A stretch of 64,000 bases of DNA from NCBI GenBank assembly GCA_949825025.1, contig OX463781.1, positions 35,171,537-35,235,536 on the forward strand, in the 5' to 3' direction. Position 1 is the first letter of the stretch, and the number at the start of each line of letters is the position of its first letter. The notes under the pieces are model-generated. The model was not told the origin of the DNA. It searched no databases and was given only the letters and a program-made list of their open reading frames with translations. Position numbers and translations under genes: made by a program. Of the stretch, positions 1 through 12,283 are shown one piece after another. This DNA comes from Siphlonurus alternatus (lineage: Eukaryota > Arthropoda > Insecta > Ephemeroptera > Siphlonuridae).

Positions 1-1166
1 CTGACAAAGAAAACAAGTTTCCTTAAAATTGAACGTACAATATATTATATAACGTATAATATATGCAGCTTACTCACAACTTGTGCTAATATGAAAAAGT
101 TTATATCTTTAGAAAAACATGAACTTTTAAGTTCATACATAATAATAAGCCTTGCTGTTCTACTACGTTCTACTACAAATATTGTTCCCATGTCACCAAT
201 TTCAGATAATTGATCTACTATTTTTCAATAAGTATAGAACAAAGCAGCTGGATACAAATGTTACTGACAATGTCAAAAATGGGTCTCCAATTAGAGGGCA
301 GGAAGGTATTGCAGTTGTTTCACTACATGCAGGCGTGATAAAAAAAAAGGTCCTGATTAGGTATATAATATGTATGAGTGGAATAAGTTACAAGTTGCCT
401 TGAAATACTGTGTGTTCTTCGAGGTGAAATAATAATAAAAAAAAAAATGAATTATTCAAACTAAAGTATTTTTGCTATATAAAACAAAAATCAATATTAT
501 TTACAATGGACGCAATTTAACGAAAGAATTTAACCAGGCCTGCCGCTGACCATGTTTAGTGCATTTAGAGAGAAAAAGCTGGATAATTTTTTAAGTGATT
601 GTGATTAGTAACTTTTCTGTATATACTTTTTCATATTAACAAAAATGATACATGGAATTTAGATTAAAACAAAAATAATAATAACTACTATTCTTGCTGG
701 TCCCCACCCACTGTGCGTGTGTCGAGTCACAATGCATAGCAGACCCTACCTAACTCCCGGGAAGATAGACAAGCGCTAACTCGTATCACCGAAACCCTCG
801 GCATGGACACTCCATCAGCAAGGACTATAATTAGCTTTTCATACTTATTCATACTAACGAAAATTATGGTAATATTTAGACTGAAAGAGAATGAACGATA
901 TTTAGTACTTACTCAAGAATTATTTACTGGTAGACAATATTAATTATTGGTACAACATATACAGTGTGTTTGTTTTTTCTTCTTTAATTTATTGCGGGTA
1001 ATTTCTTGTACAATTGGTGCCTTTTAGTACAGCTTGTATATCAAATTTAGTGATGACCTTTTATTTATTTTTATAAAGAAATGAAGCAGGTGAAGGTTAA
1101 TAAAGTACTACTGACAAATAACTTGCCGGACAGCTAACTGATCGCTTCATGTTTGCTGTGTTTCAG
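1..1166. other. AT-rich sequence upstream of the first visible TEAD exon
   Basis: No coding exon is recognisable. A GC-richer island at about 690-830 could be an untranslated exon or regulatory DNA, but I find no convincing donor linking it to 1167. The rest is A/T-rich with short A-runs. This stretch is probably a TEAD intron or its 5' region. Confidence 0.4.
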
Positions 1167-4100
1167 GATGACAAGGACATGTCCGCTTCGGACGCCGAGG
1201 GCGTGTGGAGTCCGGACATCGAACAGAGCTTCCAAGAAGCACTGGCCATCTACCCTCCATGTGGCCGCCGCAAAATCATCCTATCTGATGAGGGCAAGAT
1301 GTACGGTGAGTCCAGTCGGAGTGCTGCTGCTGGGAAACTGCAACTTTAAGTCACAAAGGTGGCTCTATAACGCTAATTCATATTCACCGTTCGTTGGTCC
1401 TGAACGAGACTGATACATTCATATAAATTCATAATAGGTTAGGCTGCTCGCAGACAGCATCGCATCTTATGATTTCGTATCGTATGACTTCGTATGATAA
1501 AAACTTAGAACCGGTTCTAAATGAGAAACTTACGATGTCATACCATACGATACCATGCGAAGCTGTGTGCGCGCGCATACCTGATCGCATAGTTTCTTAA
1601 TTTTTTTATCATATACGCTGCGAAATCATGCGATTCTGTCTGCGACTAGCCTAATTATGGTCAGAGCTGCTCGAAAAAGTATTCGGTTCGTGTTAGTCCA
1701 GTTAGATCTTTCGTTGCAAACTGTCAACCAATGACCTCTAGGACATGAAAAGTACGATGAAAACCTAATTAAATATGACACACAGCATAGAACATGATCC
1801 AGTGTCGTCGCTCAAGGCAGAATATAACTATTAATTGAGAAAGACTCTCGTAGTTTATACCGCTATTTTGTGTACAACGTTGTAATATATGATTGTATAG
1901 TGTATTTGATGGGTTTCCGCAAAGTTTCATGTAATTGCACAACTAATTAAACTTGTCGTGGTGAGCTGCTTTTGAAGACAAAGTAATGATATGTTATATG
2001 ACTTATATGAGTGCAGAGTGCATACCTATGTACAAGATTACACCATAATATTCCCATATATAATAATATGCAATGTACTCATTCATTACTTTTAAATTTT
2101 GAATAACGTCTGTGCCATACATGTGATTTTTTTTTAAATAAAGGATAGTGTTGTTATTATGATCAGTCACCAACAATTTGATCTCGATCGGTATTATCTT
2201 CAGTTTTTAATTCATTTTGTTTTTTTAGTAGAGATTCATCGTATCCCTCCATAGGCTTATTTCAAGATTTTAACGTTATTATTTTTCGATGGTAAAATTA
2301 TGCTGAATGTTATAATAATTTTTATACATTGATGAACTTGCTCTACATTTTTTTATATATATATATTTATGCTTGTCTCGTTCGTCTCAAATTATAAAAA
2401 AAAAATGATTTCCTCTTTACTAAGATTATATTTTATATTGTATTCTATTTTATTTCTAAATATGAACTTCATTGCTTGCTTTTATTACATTTAATTACAT
2501 AGATACACGCATCGAGTTTCTTCGAAAATACTCAATTTTTTTCCTTGTTCCAGCATCTTTGTTATAGCTCTAACTTAATAACAATAGTGAGACGAGTTGA
2601 TTGGAGGGTAAACAAAGCGCGTGGCACAACTCGGATCACGATTATTATGCGTTATACGCTGGTCTATTGTGTGGAGACTATTAAACCGGTTTATGTATTG
2701 TTGATTCTGATTGAATTGCTTGGCCCAAGAGAGTTTCTTGCGGCCTGGTCACGGTGCAGTGAGAACGGTGGGTGACCCCAGCTGGAATAGGTCACGCCAG
2801 TGTGGTAACTGGAGAGGCGGTCTGCTGCTGCTGCTGCTGCGATACGCCGTGGCGGCGGGACGGTGTTTCCATGCCAGAGCAGATTGGATGTAGCCACTGT
2901 TGGCTGCCCACGCGCGCGCGACCGTTCACCTCATCTCACCTCGGTGCTGCAATCTCCGCGATCTTGGATCGCGAGTATCGTAACACGATCGACAAAATCT
3001 GCTGCAGCTCGCTTCTTTCTTGTGTTGTTTCTATCGTCGTTCGCTCTTGTTTTTATGTTGTTTTTTTTTTTTATTTGCTTTCAGTTTTTTTGTCATTTCC
3101 TACTTCATCTCGCTGAGATATTGATGTGTGTCGTCTCTATAAGTAAAGTCTGCAGCTGAGAGCAATATTTATTGTTGTATATTATTAAAGTTTGTTTTGC
3201 ACTTGCATCAGGACATAGATGCTGGCAGCCGATTCCTTGTTGTTACAATTTCTGCATCGCGAATCAATTTATTTATGTTATATATTGTGATATGGAGTGA
3301 TATTATACGCAAAGTTGTGCAGTTGTTTGTTTGTTTTTTTGTTCTGCTTTTTTAAGGGCTATTAATTATCGGATGTAAAAAAAATGTTATCCGATCCTTG
3401 CAGTTTTCTTAATATTATACTTTTCTTTGTGAGCTTCACATACTTACTAACCCACTGTATTTTTTTTTTCCTTTCTTTTTTACTCCGACATGGACACAGT
3501 TTAGACGACACAGTACACAAAATTACGCACAAAATACTCTAAATATTTATCTACGAAGGACAAACATTGTGTTCTTATTACTGCAGCGTGTCGCATGCCG
3601 TGCTGTTATTTATCGTTCGCAATTAATTGATCAATTTTACCAAATATAACAGCTGAAACACAATGTGTTATTGAATCTGACATTTACTTTTGTATTTTGT
3701 ATTTTTTTTTATTTTATTTTTTTTTACTGTAGTAGAAAATTTATGATTATTTACTACATTTGCCATTCATTCCACTCGACTTCTCACTGTGAATGCAGAC
3801 TGCATGGTATTTATATTTCATATATCTCATGTGGAATCAAGTGTTTTCATATCATATCAGAACATAAAATTATATCAGGGGAACATAAAAAAGAACAAAT
3901 AATTTTGTACGAATAAAAGCAGAATTTAGTTGTATACATAAAGTTGATAACGAAGTTTAGTAAATTGTGTGACCACTTCCTCTTGTGTCGCCGCGCGCTT
4001 CATTGATTGTTTGCAGCTTCTCTCTCTCTCTCAGGCCACCGCTTTCTGCCTCAATATTATTCCATCAAATAGCGAGATTACCTCATATATCAACCCCCTA

Positions 4101-7100
4101 CCCCTCCCTCCCCTCTTCTCTGTAGCACGTTTTTGGTCGACTCTGCGCTCTAAAAGTTTGCCGGGTGTAAAGCTGAACAAATGGAGCCTTGATGGAGGGA
4201 GTTGTTGGCCCTCTACAGTATACAAAACGCTAACATAAAGCCCCTGTAAAGTATACTTCTGTCCGGGCAAGCGTAATACTGCCATGGTGCTACGCATTGA
4301 ACAGAAACTATGCGAAGAATGTGCAATTAGTGAGCGTGGCGGAGGGAGGAAGAAAATGAAAGAAGGCGGCGAGGGGATGGGCCACTGCTATAGCACAGTA
4401 GGGTTGTTTGGACTGAGGGAGTTGAACGTAAGCGCACACAAAGGAAGGGGGTGTGTGTGGGGGGGGGGGGGAGGCGGCGGCGCCCTGGAAATTGACAGAT
4501 CTCCTTGAATTGCGGCGCGCAGCAACGAGGGAGGGAGAAGAGTGGGGGATAAACGTTAGGTGGAGAGAAACCCCCACCGCCCCCCAAACTCGCCCCTAAC
4601 CTGTGCGCAACCACCCACCCCCACCCATGCTCTTTATCTCCGCTTCTTTTGAGAACCAACTGAAATACCCCACTTGCAAAAGTTATACACTGTATACTGA
4701 AAATAAAATCATCGTGCATATTTTTCCTTTTTTAGTATATATTTTTAAAACTGAATTAATAAAAAAAAAAGTTAGGTTCTTCTTTTCATGTAATTTAAAG
4801 TAAGTTAATTTATAACAATACTGTATTAAAAGTAGAATATTTTTATTACGTAAATAATATTCCTTTGACTGTTGCTAATTAATAATATTTCATTAAAATT
4901 ATGCATATCTATGAACCATGGATATATATTTATGTAGAAGTGCAGGTCGATCGACGCTTGTTATTAATTGGCTGATCAATCGTTTGGTCTGCAAATTGCG
5001 TGTTCTTTACTGAAATAAAGTTAGTAATTTTGTTTTAAAAACTCTGGCAACCATAAAAATATTGAAGGAGACTATTTTTGTTTTATCCCCCTATAAACAA
5101 AAATCATTCAAATTTCAAATTATGCTATATATAAGTGTTGTTTTTGAAGTTTCTTATCGCTCATAGGAATGCAGTGACGAAGAGCACAGTATATTTTCAT
5201 TTTATGCATGTAATTGGGCATGGAGCAAAATACATTGAAAGTGGGTGGGGTTTTTCCCTTTCCCTCCCTTTGCTAATGATACCTCCTCTCCTCCCAAAAA
5301 ATTTTTCTGACTAATACGCCTTTATATAGGAGGGCTATTTCATTCGTCGTGTAAATATACCAGATTTTTAAGTTCATTCACTTATTCACATAATTATGTA
5401 TAAACAGCTCTTGAATTGTTTAAGTTCATAACTTCATGTGTACAATACATAAATATATGCTTATTGCTTAAATAAAACAAACTTTTACTTTAATTAATAT
5501 TAACATAATAACAAACGAATTGAATATTGTAGTTGTGGGGCATGTGGCCCCCTACTCCGCCCCCACCAATATTCCCTTACCATTTTTTCAAAATTTGATT
5601 TTATAACATTATCACAAAAAAAAAATTAATCTGAATTTACTCGCGGTAGCCATTACACTATAGGGCATTTTCTGCGATGTAATAACCAAATTCATATTAT
5701 AAATATATCTAGAGACGCTTCTCACATCGCACTTCATTATTTTATATCAATTAATTAATTGAGTTCACGTTGTTGTTGTTTTTTGTAGATTTGTGTTTTT
5801 GAGTGGATAAATTTGTATCTGTGTTGTATTTCAATAATAAAAGCGGTCGTAGGTCGTGTAAATGTTTCTAGAGTCAAGTATTTAAGTGAGACCGTCCTTC
5901 AGCACCGCCGTGTTGGTCCTGCGTGTCAGTTTAATATTGCCAGGCAGTCTCCCTCGTTCGCTAGCGTAGCTGATCATCACACGCACTAATGTTGATGTTA
6001 TGTGGGGCCCGAATAAACAATCCGCGTGCCCCTCTTCATCGTAAGGTGATAAAAAAACATTTGCAGATTTTCGTCTTTTTTAAAAAATTATATTTTTGCT
6101 ATAAACTTTTTAAGGTCATGATTATTGTATATCATTTTTATTTATTTTATTATATTTTTTTTTTATGTATTATATACGCACAGATGCGAGTCATAAAACG
6201 TTTTATGTTCGACAGTTTAGAAATACATATTATACAAGTAACAGCAATTTTACACGGTTGTTTTGCAGAAACAATGCCATTTATTATTTAAAACTTAACT
6301 AAACACTTGTAATTTTTATTTCTTGTAATGTTTTACTATAATAAAATGAACCTTATGTTCTTGTATAACGTTTTATTTTGTGAGTATAGCTACTACGCAA
6401 GCACCATCAGTGGAACAGCAATGTTATGTGCGAGAGAAGGCAGCAGGGTGCAAAGCATCGTTGACGCAGTAATGGTGTTTTTTACTACTCATGCTGCTAG
6501 GTGGTATCCGTATATGTTTGCCACTTCCATCCATTTGCTTGTACTGATGATGATGGGGTCCATAGTAACGCTGCTGGCTGACCCTTCATAAACTCAAGGC
6601 CTATATTCACTTTAATTTGTTTTATAATTAGTTTTATATTCCATAAAGCGGTACATGTATTTGATAATCCAAACATTTTATTTATTTATTTTTAGAAAAA
6701 AAAAAGTGATGAAATAATACATTCCACACTTTTTTGTTTGTTTTGTAAATTCATTCCAAATAAATTTTAGACAATATTTATATTTTGTAAGTAGGACTCA
6801 AAATTGGAAATTTTTCTTGCTTGCATTCCATCATCAAAAAAAAAAAAAAAAAAGGCTAATCAAATGCACCCTCTTAATCCCAGATAAAAGAAAATAATAA
6901 AAAAAAAAAAGTTATGCATTGGTTTTGGGCCAATAAAATTATATCATGCTAAATGAAAACCTCGTGCCAAACTGTTATATATATATTGGTCGAGGGGGGG
7001 GGGGGGGGGGAACTGATTGAACCCCCAGTCTCAATATGTTGTGTCCCTTGAAATTTTTGTATACTATATATTATATTGGAACAGTACAATTTGTACCCCT

Positions 7101-10100
7101 CTCCTTGTCCATATATGAAGATGGCATTATTATTTTATATACAGTAATGATATTAATTAATAAATATATTAAAATTGTGAACTTCATTGCAGCAAAATAA
7201 ATAATTTTGCAAAAATTACAATTGTGCAAAGATAATTTTACTCTCCAGAATACTGATCATATGTGTGATCATATGTCATTGGTAGGCAATTTTGTAACAA
7301 CAACTCTTTCCACTGGGAAAAACAGAACCAAAAATAATACAGGATAAGAAATAGGAAACTGATTGGATCTGATATTGATACTATTTTACTTATCTCTTTA
7401 ATGTGTGGTGTTTCAGGTCGCAACGAGCTGATAGCGAGGTATATCAAGCTGCGGACAGGCAAGACTCGGACCCGCAAACAAGTGAGCTCGCACATCCAGG
7501 TGCTGGCAAGACGTAAACTGCGGGAGATCCAGGCCAAGCTGAAGGTAGTGAGTATTCTGAGGAGGCCATCGTGAGCAAGCAGACCACAGTTCCTCCAGCC
7601 AGACAAGCAGCAGCATGACTCACAAACTGCATGGGCACTGCCTTCTTCCTTGCCTTTTAGTCCTAATTAATGGTGGTGGTACCTTTTGGTATCTAGTGAC
7701 CTTTCTATTAAATCCTATTACCCTTCCATCATTCAAGTTTTTGTAGGATTTTCAACCTTTTTGTATTATTGTATGTCTATGTCATATATTATAATTAAAA
7801 TCCCTGGAAATTTCATATTTATTTTAATACGTGATTTTATATGTATATAAAATCCCTTGAAATGATAATTAAAAAAAAAAAAATGCTAAAGCTTTCTTTA
7901 TCTTTATGTTTTTCTATCAACTGAAGATTCTGCAGAGTTCTGATACATCTTATTGTATTCAGGTCAGTGATTTTACCCTGAATAAATCCAATAATCCTTC
8001 TCAATCCCTCCTAATATGGTTCAGATTTCAAATATTAAAGCATGTGGGTGCAATGTTTTACTTGTAAAAAGCATGTAGCCCTTTATTTACTTGATATTGC
8101 ATCACAATTCTTGTTAGTTTTTGCAATATTTCTTGATTTTCTTTCTTAAATTCTCTTCTTAAAGGTATACAGGCCTCAAATTACAAAGTAAACAGACATT
8201 AAGTGTTGCTCAAGTTTATAATCAACATTCGTATTATTTTTACCTGGGCGCGGTGCGTCTGTGCGAAGTCGCGCTGTAAAGAAAGTCCTTGATGACGTCA
8301 CAACTCACAGCTAGCACCGATTAGCATTGAGTTGTGACGTCATCAAGGACTTCGTGACGTCATCAAGGACTAAATTTCTTATTTTGAACTGCGACTTCGC
8401 ACGGATGCATCACGCGTGGAAAAAAATGATGCGAATGTTGATTATATACTCTAAACCCACTTGGTGCCTGTCTAATTTGTATTTTGAGGCCTGTATGCCT
8501 TTAACAATATCAAACAGTGATGGCTAGAAAGGAGCACACAAAAACCCAGTAACTCACAAATTTTAACGTCGTAGTGTATAAAGTTCACTCGCCTCAAAGT
8601 CAAACTCTAACTTCTCCTTTCCAGCAACTCTAAGTCCATGAGTTCTTTGCAATCTGAATCCATTCATCTTGACATAACATTAAAAAAAAAAAAAAAAAAA
8701 AAAAATTGTTATCAACACAATTTCTCTCAACACAGTTTCAAGAATTATTGTTGATAGTTATTTTTTAATGTGATGACATGAATTATTGAATCCTCTCACC
8801 ATTTTTTTTTTTTTTTCTATCGTCTGCATACCTCACACTCTTTTTTTTTCTCTCTCTTTGTGTTTTTTTTCGCTCGGACAGGACCATGCTGCTAAGGAGA
8901 AAGCACTACAGACCATGTCAAGCATGTCAAGTGCACAGATTGTTTCCGCCACGGCAATGCACAACAAGGCGGCTGCTGGTCTAGTGGGACTGGGTCTCGC
9001 CTCCCCAGCGTCTTACCCTGGAGCCGTAAGCCTTGCTCACGTCTCTCTATCGCACTAGCCTGTCCCACAAGCCACACGGCCACTCTTTCTTTTCCTCCTG
9101 CACTTTGTAATCCCCCAACCTTCATTCCTCGTCAGTAGCTTGAGGAAGGGTGCTTTTCTTTCTTGTAGAATGCATGATTTAATTATTATAACTCTATTTC
9201 AACATTCTCTCATTATTTCAGAACTTATTAATAATAATAATAAATGTCTCGGACTGGCTGGCTGGCTGGTGGGACTGTGGTCATGTTAGAATCTTGCATG
9301 TACAATTTTAATTGACTTCCTGTGTATAATTCATTAAAATAAACAGGTTTTCAATATCAACATAGAACTGTACAATTTAGATTCATGCTTTGAATTTGTT
9401 TATAAAAATATAAGTCAGTAAAATATTTCTTTTCATTTTAAATTAAATATCCAAAAATTTAATATTTTAGGAACTATTAATTTTTGTTTATTTAAAATAT
9501 ATTATTATATTCTTCTTAAATACAGGAACCCTAAGAAGTTCACTGACTTATACTCATTATCGTTATAATTAAGTTTCCCCTAAGTTAAGTTCTTTATGTG
9601 ACCAGTAATTGACATTTGTTCCAGTTTTGGCAGCCTGGACTACAACCTGGCAGTTCACAAGAGTAAGTATTCTCTCCCACAGTTGATTGAACATTTGCTG
9701 ACTGACTTCTTTCTTGTGTCCAGTGTCAAGCCGTTTGCTCAGTCTCCGTACGGGGTTAGTTCTGCCGGCAAGCCAGCGACTGCCGTGTCTGCAGCGGCGG
9801 ACATGGGCCTTCTGCCGTCCCCTGGCCAAGCCCCCCCACCTCCACCCTGGGAGGGCCGAGCCATCGCCACACACAAACTGCGCCTCGTAGAGTTCTCAGC
9901 ATTCATGGAGCAGCAGCAGGACCCAGACACAGTAAGTACATTTGTAGGGAGAAGGAGTGTTAATTTAGACCTAGTCTTCTGTGCTCTTTGATACCGGTAC
10001 AAACATTTTTTTGTTTCTTCTTTTTACAATTATTTTTGGTTTAGATACAAAGGAGTTACCAGAAAGATGTCCAAATTTGTAACCATGTCATTGAGAAAAT

Positions 10101-10832
10101 ACCAGTGATAATAATTTGTCCATCTTTGAATCTTTTACAATCTGAAACAACACAAAACAAAAATAATGTCCTTGAATATTTACAATAATAATTTGTTTTT
10201 CTTTCTTTCCAGTATCACAAGCACCTGTTTGTCCACATAGGAGGGGCTGTCGGCTACACAGATCCATTGCTTGAGGTGAGTTGTGATGACTTGCCGTCTG
10301 ATGTCCTGAGGGTTTAACATTGTTTTTCTTACAGGCGGTGGACGTTAGGCAAATCTACGACAAGTTCCCTGAAAAGAAGGGTGGCCTCAAGGAGCTCTAC
10401 GACAAGGGGCCTCAGAATGCTTTCTTCCTGGTCAAATTCTGGGCAGACCTCAACTCAAATATCCAGGACGAAGCAGGGGCCTTCTATGGAGTTGCCAGCC
10501 AGTAAGTTATTTACTCATTGTACTTTTTTTGCTCCCTGTACTTCTGATATTTCACATGTAAATGGCGGCACGAATTTCACCCTTGCTCCATTTGTGAGCA
10601 GTGTCACTGTCTACACAGATATGATGTTTGTGGTGCCTTGAGGTGTACACTACATTTACAGCTCAGTTTCAGAACCAGCTCTTTGCACTTTCTGATTAAG
10701 TCTATAACCTTTCAGGTGTTGTGAAAAGGAATTTATCTTATCGAAAAGTGCAAGGTGACAGTTTTGAAGCTGAGGTCTCATTTAAACAATAGTAAGGTTA
10801 CTCCTGGTAGTACCTGCAAGTGAGAACCTGGC

Positions 10833-10875
<43 letters not shown>

Positions 10876-12283
10876 TCCGAAGAACTTGATCATATGGCTT
10901 AAGTCCCCCCTTTTTCGGGGAGGTACAGATAGGCAGCTCTAGGCTGTTTGAGGAGAGGAAAGGTACCCTTTCTCTTCCACGGCCTGGGCCACACTGCTCT
11001 TCACATTGTACTCAATTTGCTGACTCTTTGCCTGCAGGTATGAAAGCAATGAGAACATGACAATCGCATGCTCGACCAAAGTGTGCTCATTTGGCAAGCA
11101 AGTGGTCGAGAAGGTGGAGAAGGAGTATGCGAGGTTTGAGAATGGTCGCTTCATGTACCGTATCCCACGTTCTCCCATGTGTGAGTACATGATCAACTTC
11201 ATACACAAACTGAAGCACCTGCCTGAGAAATACATGATGAACAGCGTCCTAGAGAACTTCACCATTCTGCAGGTGAGTGTCCACTCAGACTCAGCAACTC
11301 ACCAAGGAAGGGGCACTAGAAGGCTCATGAGAACATTTCGTGATGGGGTTATTGTAGGACATAAGCATTAGATGTCTTAAGAACTGTCTCTCTCGATCAG
11401 GGTAGCAGCAGAGTGGGAGAAGGGGAGGACAAAGGAAAGGCAATCAACACAAGGAGAGGACTGAGACTACTATCAAAACCAAAAAGGTGTGCCCCTCTCT
11501 CCTTATGCAACTTATATATGAATAGCATACAAGTTGCATAAGGAGAGAGGGGCACACCTTTTTGGTTCTGGTAGTAATTGTCGGAGTGGGGTCAGGAATT
11601 AAGGGATGAAGAGGAGCAAGCCAGCAACAAAATTTGTTCCCTTTGTGGTGATACCTTGTTCTTCCTCAACTCCATCCAACTCCCCCTCCACTGAAGGGAA
11701 GTAAATCTGACTGGAATACGTTTTAACCAAACCACAATTTTTGACATCAAAGCAACAAACTGCTTCTTGCAATTATTTTAGGTCTACCATACTCCGAGTA
11801 CCTAATTAAAAAAAAATGCATGTAAATTTAAAAAATTACTAAAAATACTTTTCTTTAAATCAGGTTTTACTAAGCACTTGTGCACTTGGGCTACTAATTA
11901 CCTTGATACTACTGCAATCAGCTTAGCTCTAGCATAAAAATTACTCCGAGGAGCGGGGATGAAAAATTAACATGGTGAAGATACGTCAGTGTTGCCAACT
12001 ACCGGTGCTACACCCAATGCCCTTAATAGTTTCATTTTGATATAATTATATTTGTGGTGTTATCTTTCATTTATGTGATATAATTCAATAAAATAATTAT
12101 TTTGCATTTAATTTGTGCATCATGTTTTATTTCTATGATATGTGTAACTAATGAAAATATTTCTTTCAGGTGGTGACCAACTATGACACGCAGGAGACGC
12201 TGCTGTGCATTGCGTACGTGTTTGAAGTATCCACGTCTGAACACGGCGCACAACACCACATCTACCGGTTGGTAAAGGACTAG
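1167..12283 (+). CDS. sd: TEAD/Scalloped TEA-domain transcription factor (5' end outside or upstream)
   Basis: DNA-binding partner of YAP/TAZ/Yorkie in the Hippo pathway (family knowledge). Coding exons read from splice signals: 1167-1305, 7417-7544, 8882-9025, 9625-9662, 9724-9931, 10213-10275, 10335-10501, 11038-11272, 12170-12283. Together they give 1236 nt, one open frame ending in TAG. Exons 1-2 encode the TEA domain ([46 protein letters not shown]). Exon 3 ([17 protein letters not shown]) and the proline-rich exon 5 form the linker. Exons 6-9 encode the C-terminal coactivator-binding domain ([52 protein letters not shown], ending HHIYRLVKD). The linker and C-terminus look closer to vertebrate TEAD1 than to the fly isoform I remember. 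An in-frame ATG lies at 1179, but homologues have more N-terminal sequence, so an upstream exon is likely. Family assignment is very secure; the 5' end is not. Confidence 0.95.
1439..1654. mobile_element. Small inverted-repeat element in TEAD intron 1
   Basis: The ends are inverted: TTAGGCTGCTCGCAGACAGC on the left, and GCTGTCTGCGAG-like sequence ending ACTAGCCTAA on the right. The interior carries further imperfect inverted words (TCGTATCGTATGACTTCGTA against TACGATGTCATACCATACGA). There is no ORF. About 216 bp. This is the structure expected of a non-autonomous DNA transposon (MITE); the superfamily is not clear. Confidence 0.65.
1655..7416 (+). other. TEAD intron 1 remainder
   Basis: Large intron (full extent 1306-7416). 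It holds A/T-rich sequence plus islands of higher GC at 2545-3110 (including a short CTG run near 2821-2840), 3980-4640 (including a 12-G run near 4460) and 5880-6040. The islands contain short open frames with no recognisable protein. They could be enhancers or alternative 5' exons, but nothing in the sequence settles this. A 17-G run lies near 6996-7012. Confidence 0.45.
8159..8514. mobile_element. TTAA-flanked MITE in TEAD intron 2 carrying CRE octamers
   Basis: TTAA occurs at both ends. The terminal inverted repeat TTAAAGGTATACAGGCCTC is mirrored by GAGGCCTGTATGCCTTTAA; about 27 of 29 outer bases agree. Inner inverted arms include GTGCGAAGTCGC against GCGACTTCGCAC. The core has three perfect TGACGTCA octamers, at 8293-8300, 8335-8342 and 8355-8362. 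There is no ORF, and the length is 356 bp. TTAA targets are known for piggyBac- and Kolobok-type transposons; the AGG start fits Kolobok better, by inference. Confidence 0.75.
9625..9662 (+). CDS. sd: TEAD 38-nt micro-exon
   Basis: Short internal exon encoding [12 protein letters not shown] plus two bases of the next Asp codon. It is flanked by a ttccag acceptor and a gtaagt donor. The junction gives SSQDVKPF, which matches the TEAD/Scalloped linker, so the exon is real despite its size. It is listed separately because ORF-based annotation would miss it. Confidence 0.88.
10838..10872. repeat. Long T tract in TEAD intron 7
   Basis: About 35 consecutive T residues. This could be the poly(A) tail of a minus-strand retroposon, but no recognisable body was found beside it. 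Confidence 0.7.
11478..11566. repeat. Perfect 36-bp hairpin in TEAD intron 8
   Basis: The left arm 11478-11513 (starting ACCAAAAAGGTGTGCCCCTC) is the exact reverse complement of the right arm 11531-11566, with a 17-nt AT-rich loop. It lies in the intron between 11272 and 12170, so it is transcribed with TEAD. The geometry resembles a small-RNA hairpin, but the perfect pairing suggests a recent foldback or a processed MITE instead. Confidence 0.8.

Noticed and set aside
2691..3159. Open frames around the CTG repeat
   Set aside because: No recognisable domain, no matching splice sites to TEAD exons, and several frames are open at once, as expected of GC-richer DNA.
4284..4719. Overlapping open frames on both strands in TEAD intron 1
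   Set aside because: They span G/C runs, are low-complexity (Gly- or Pro-rich) and have no conserved motif or splice support.
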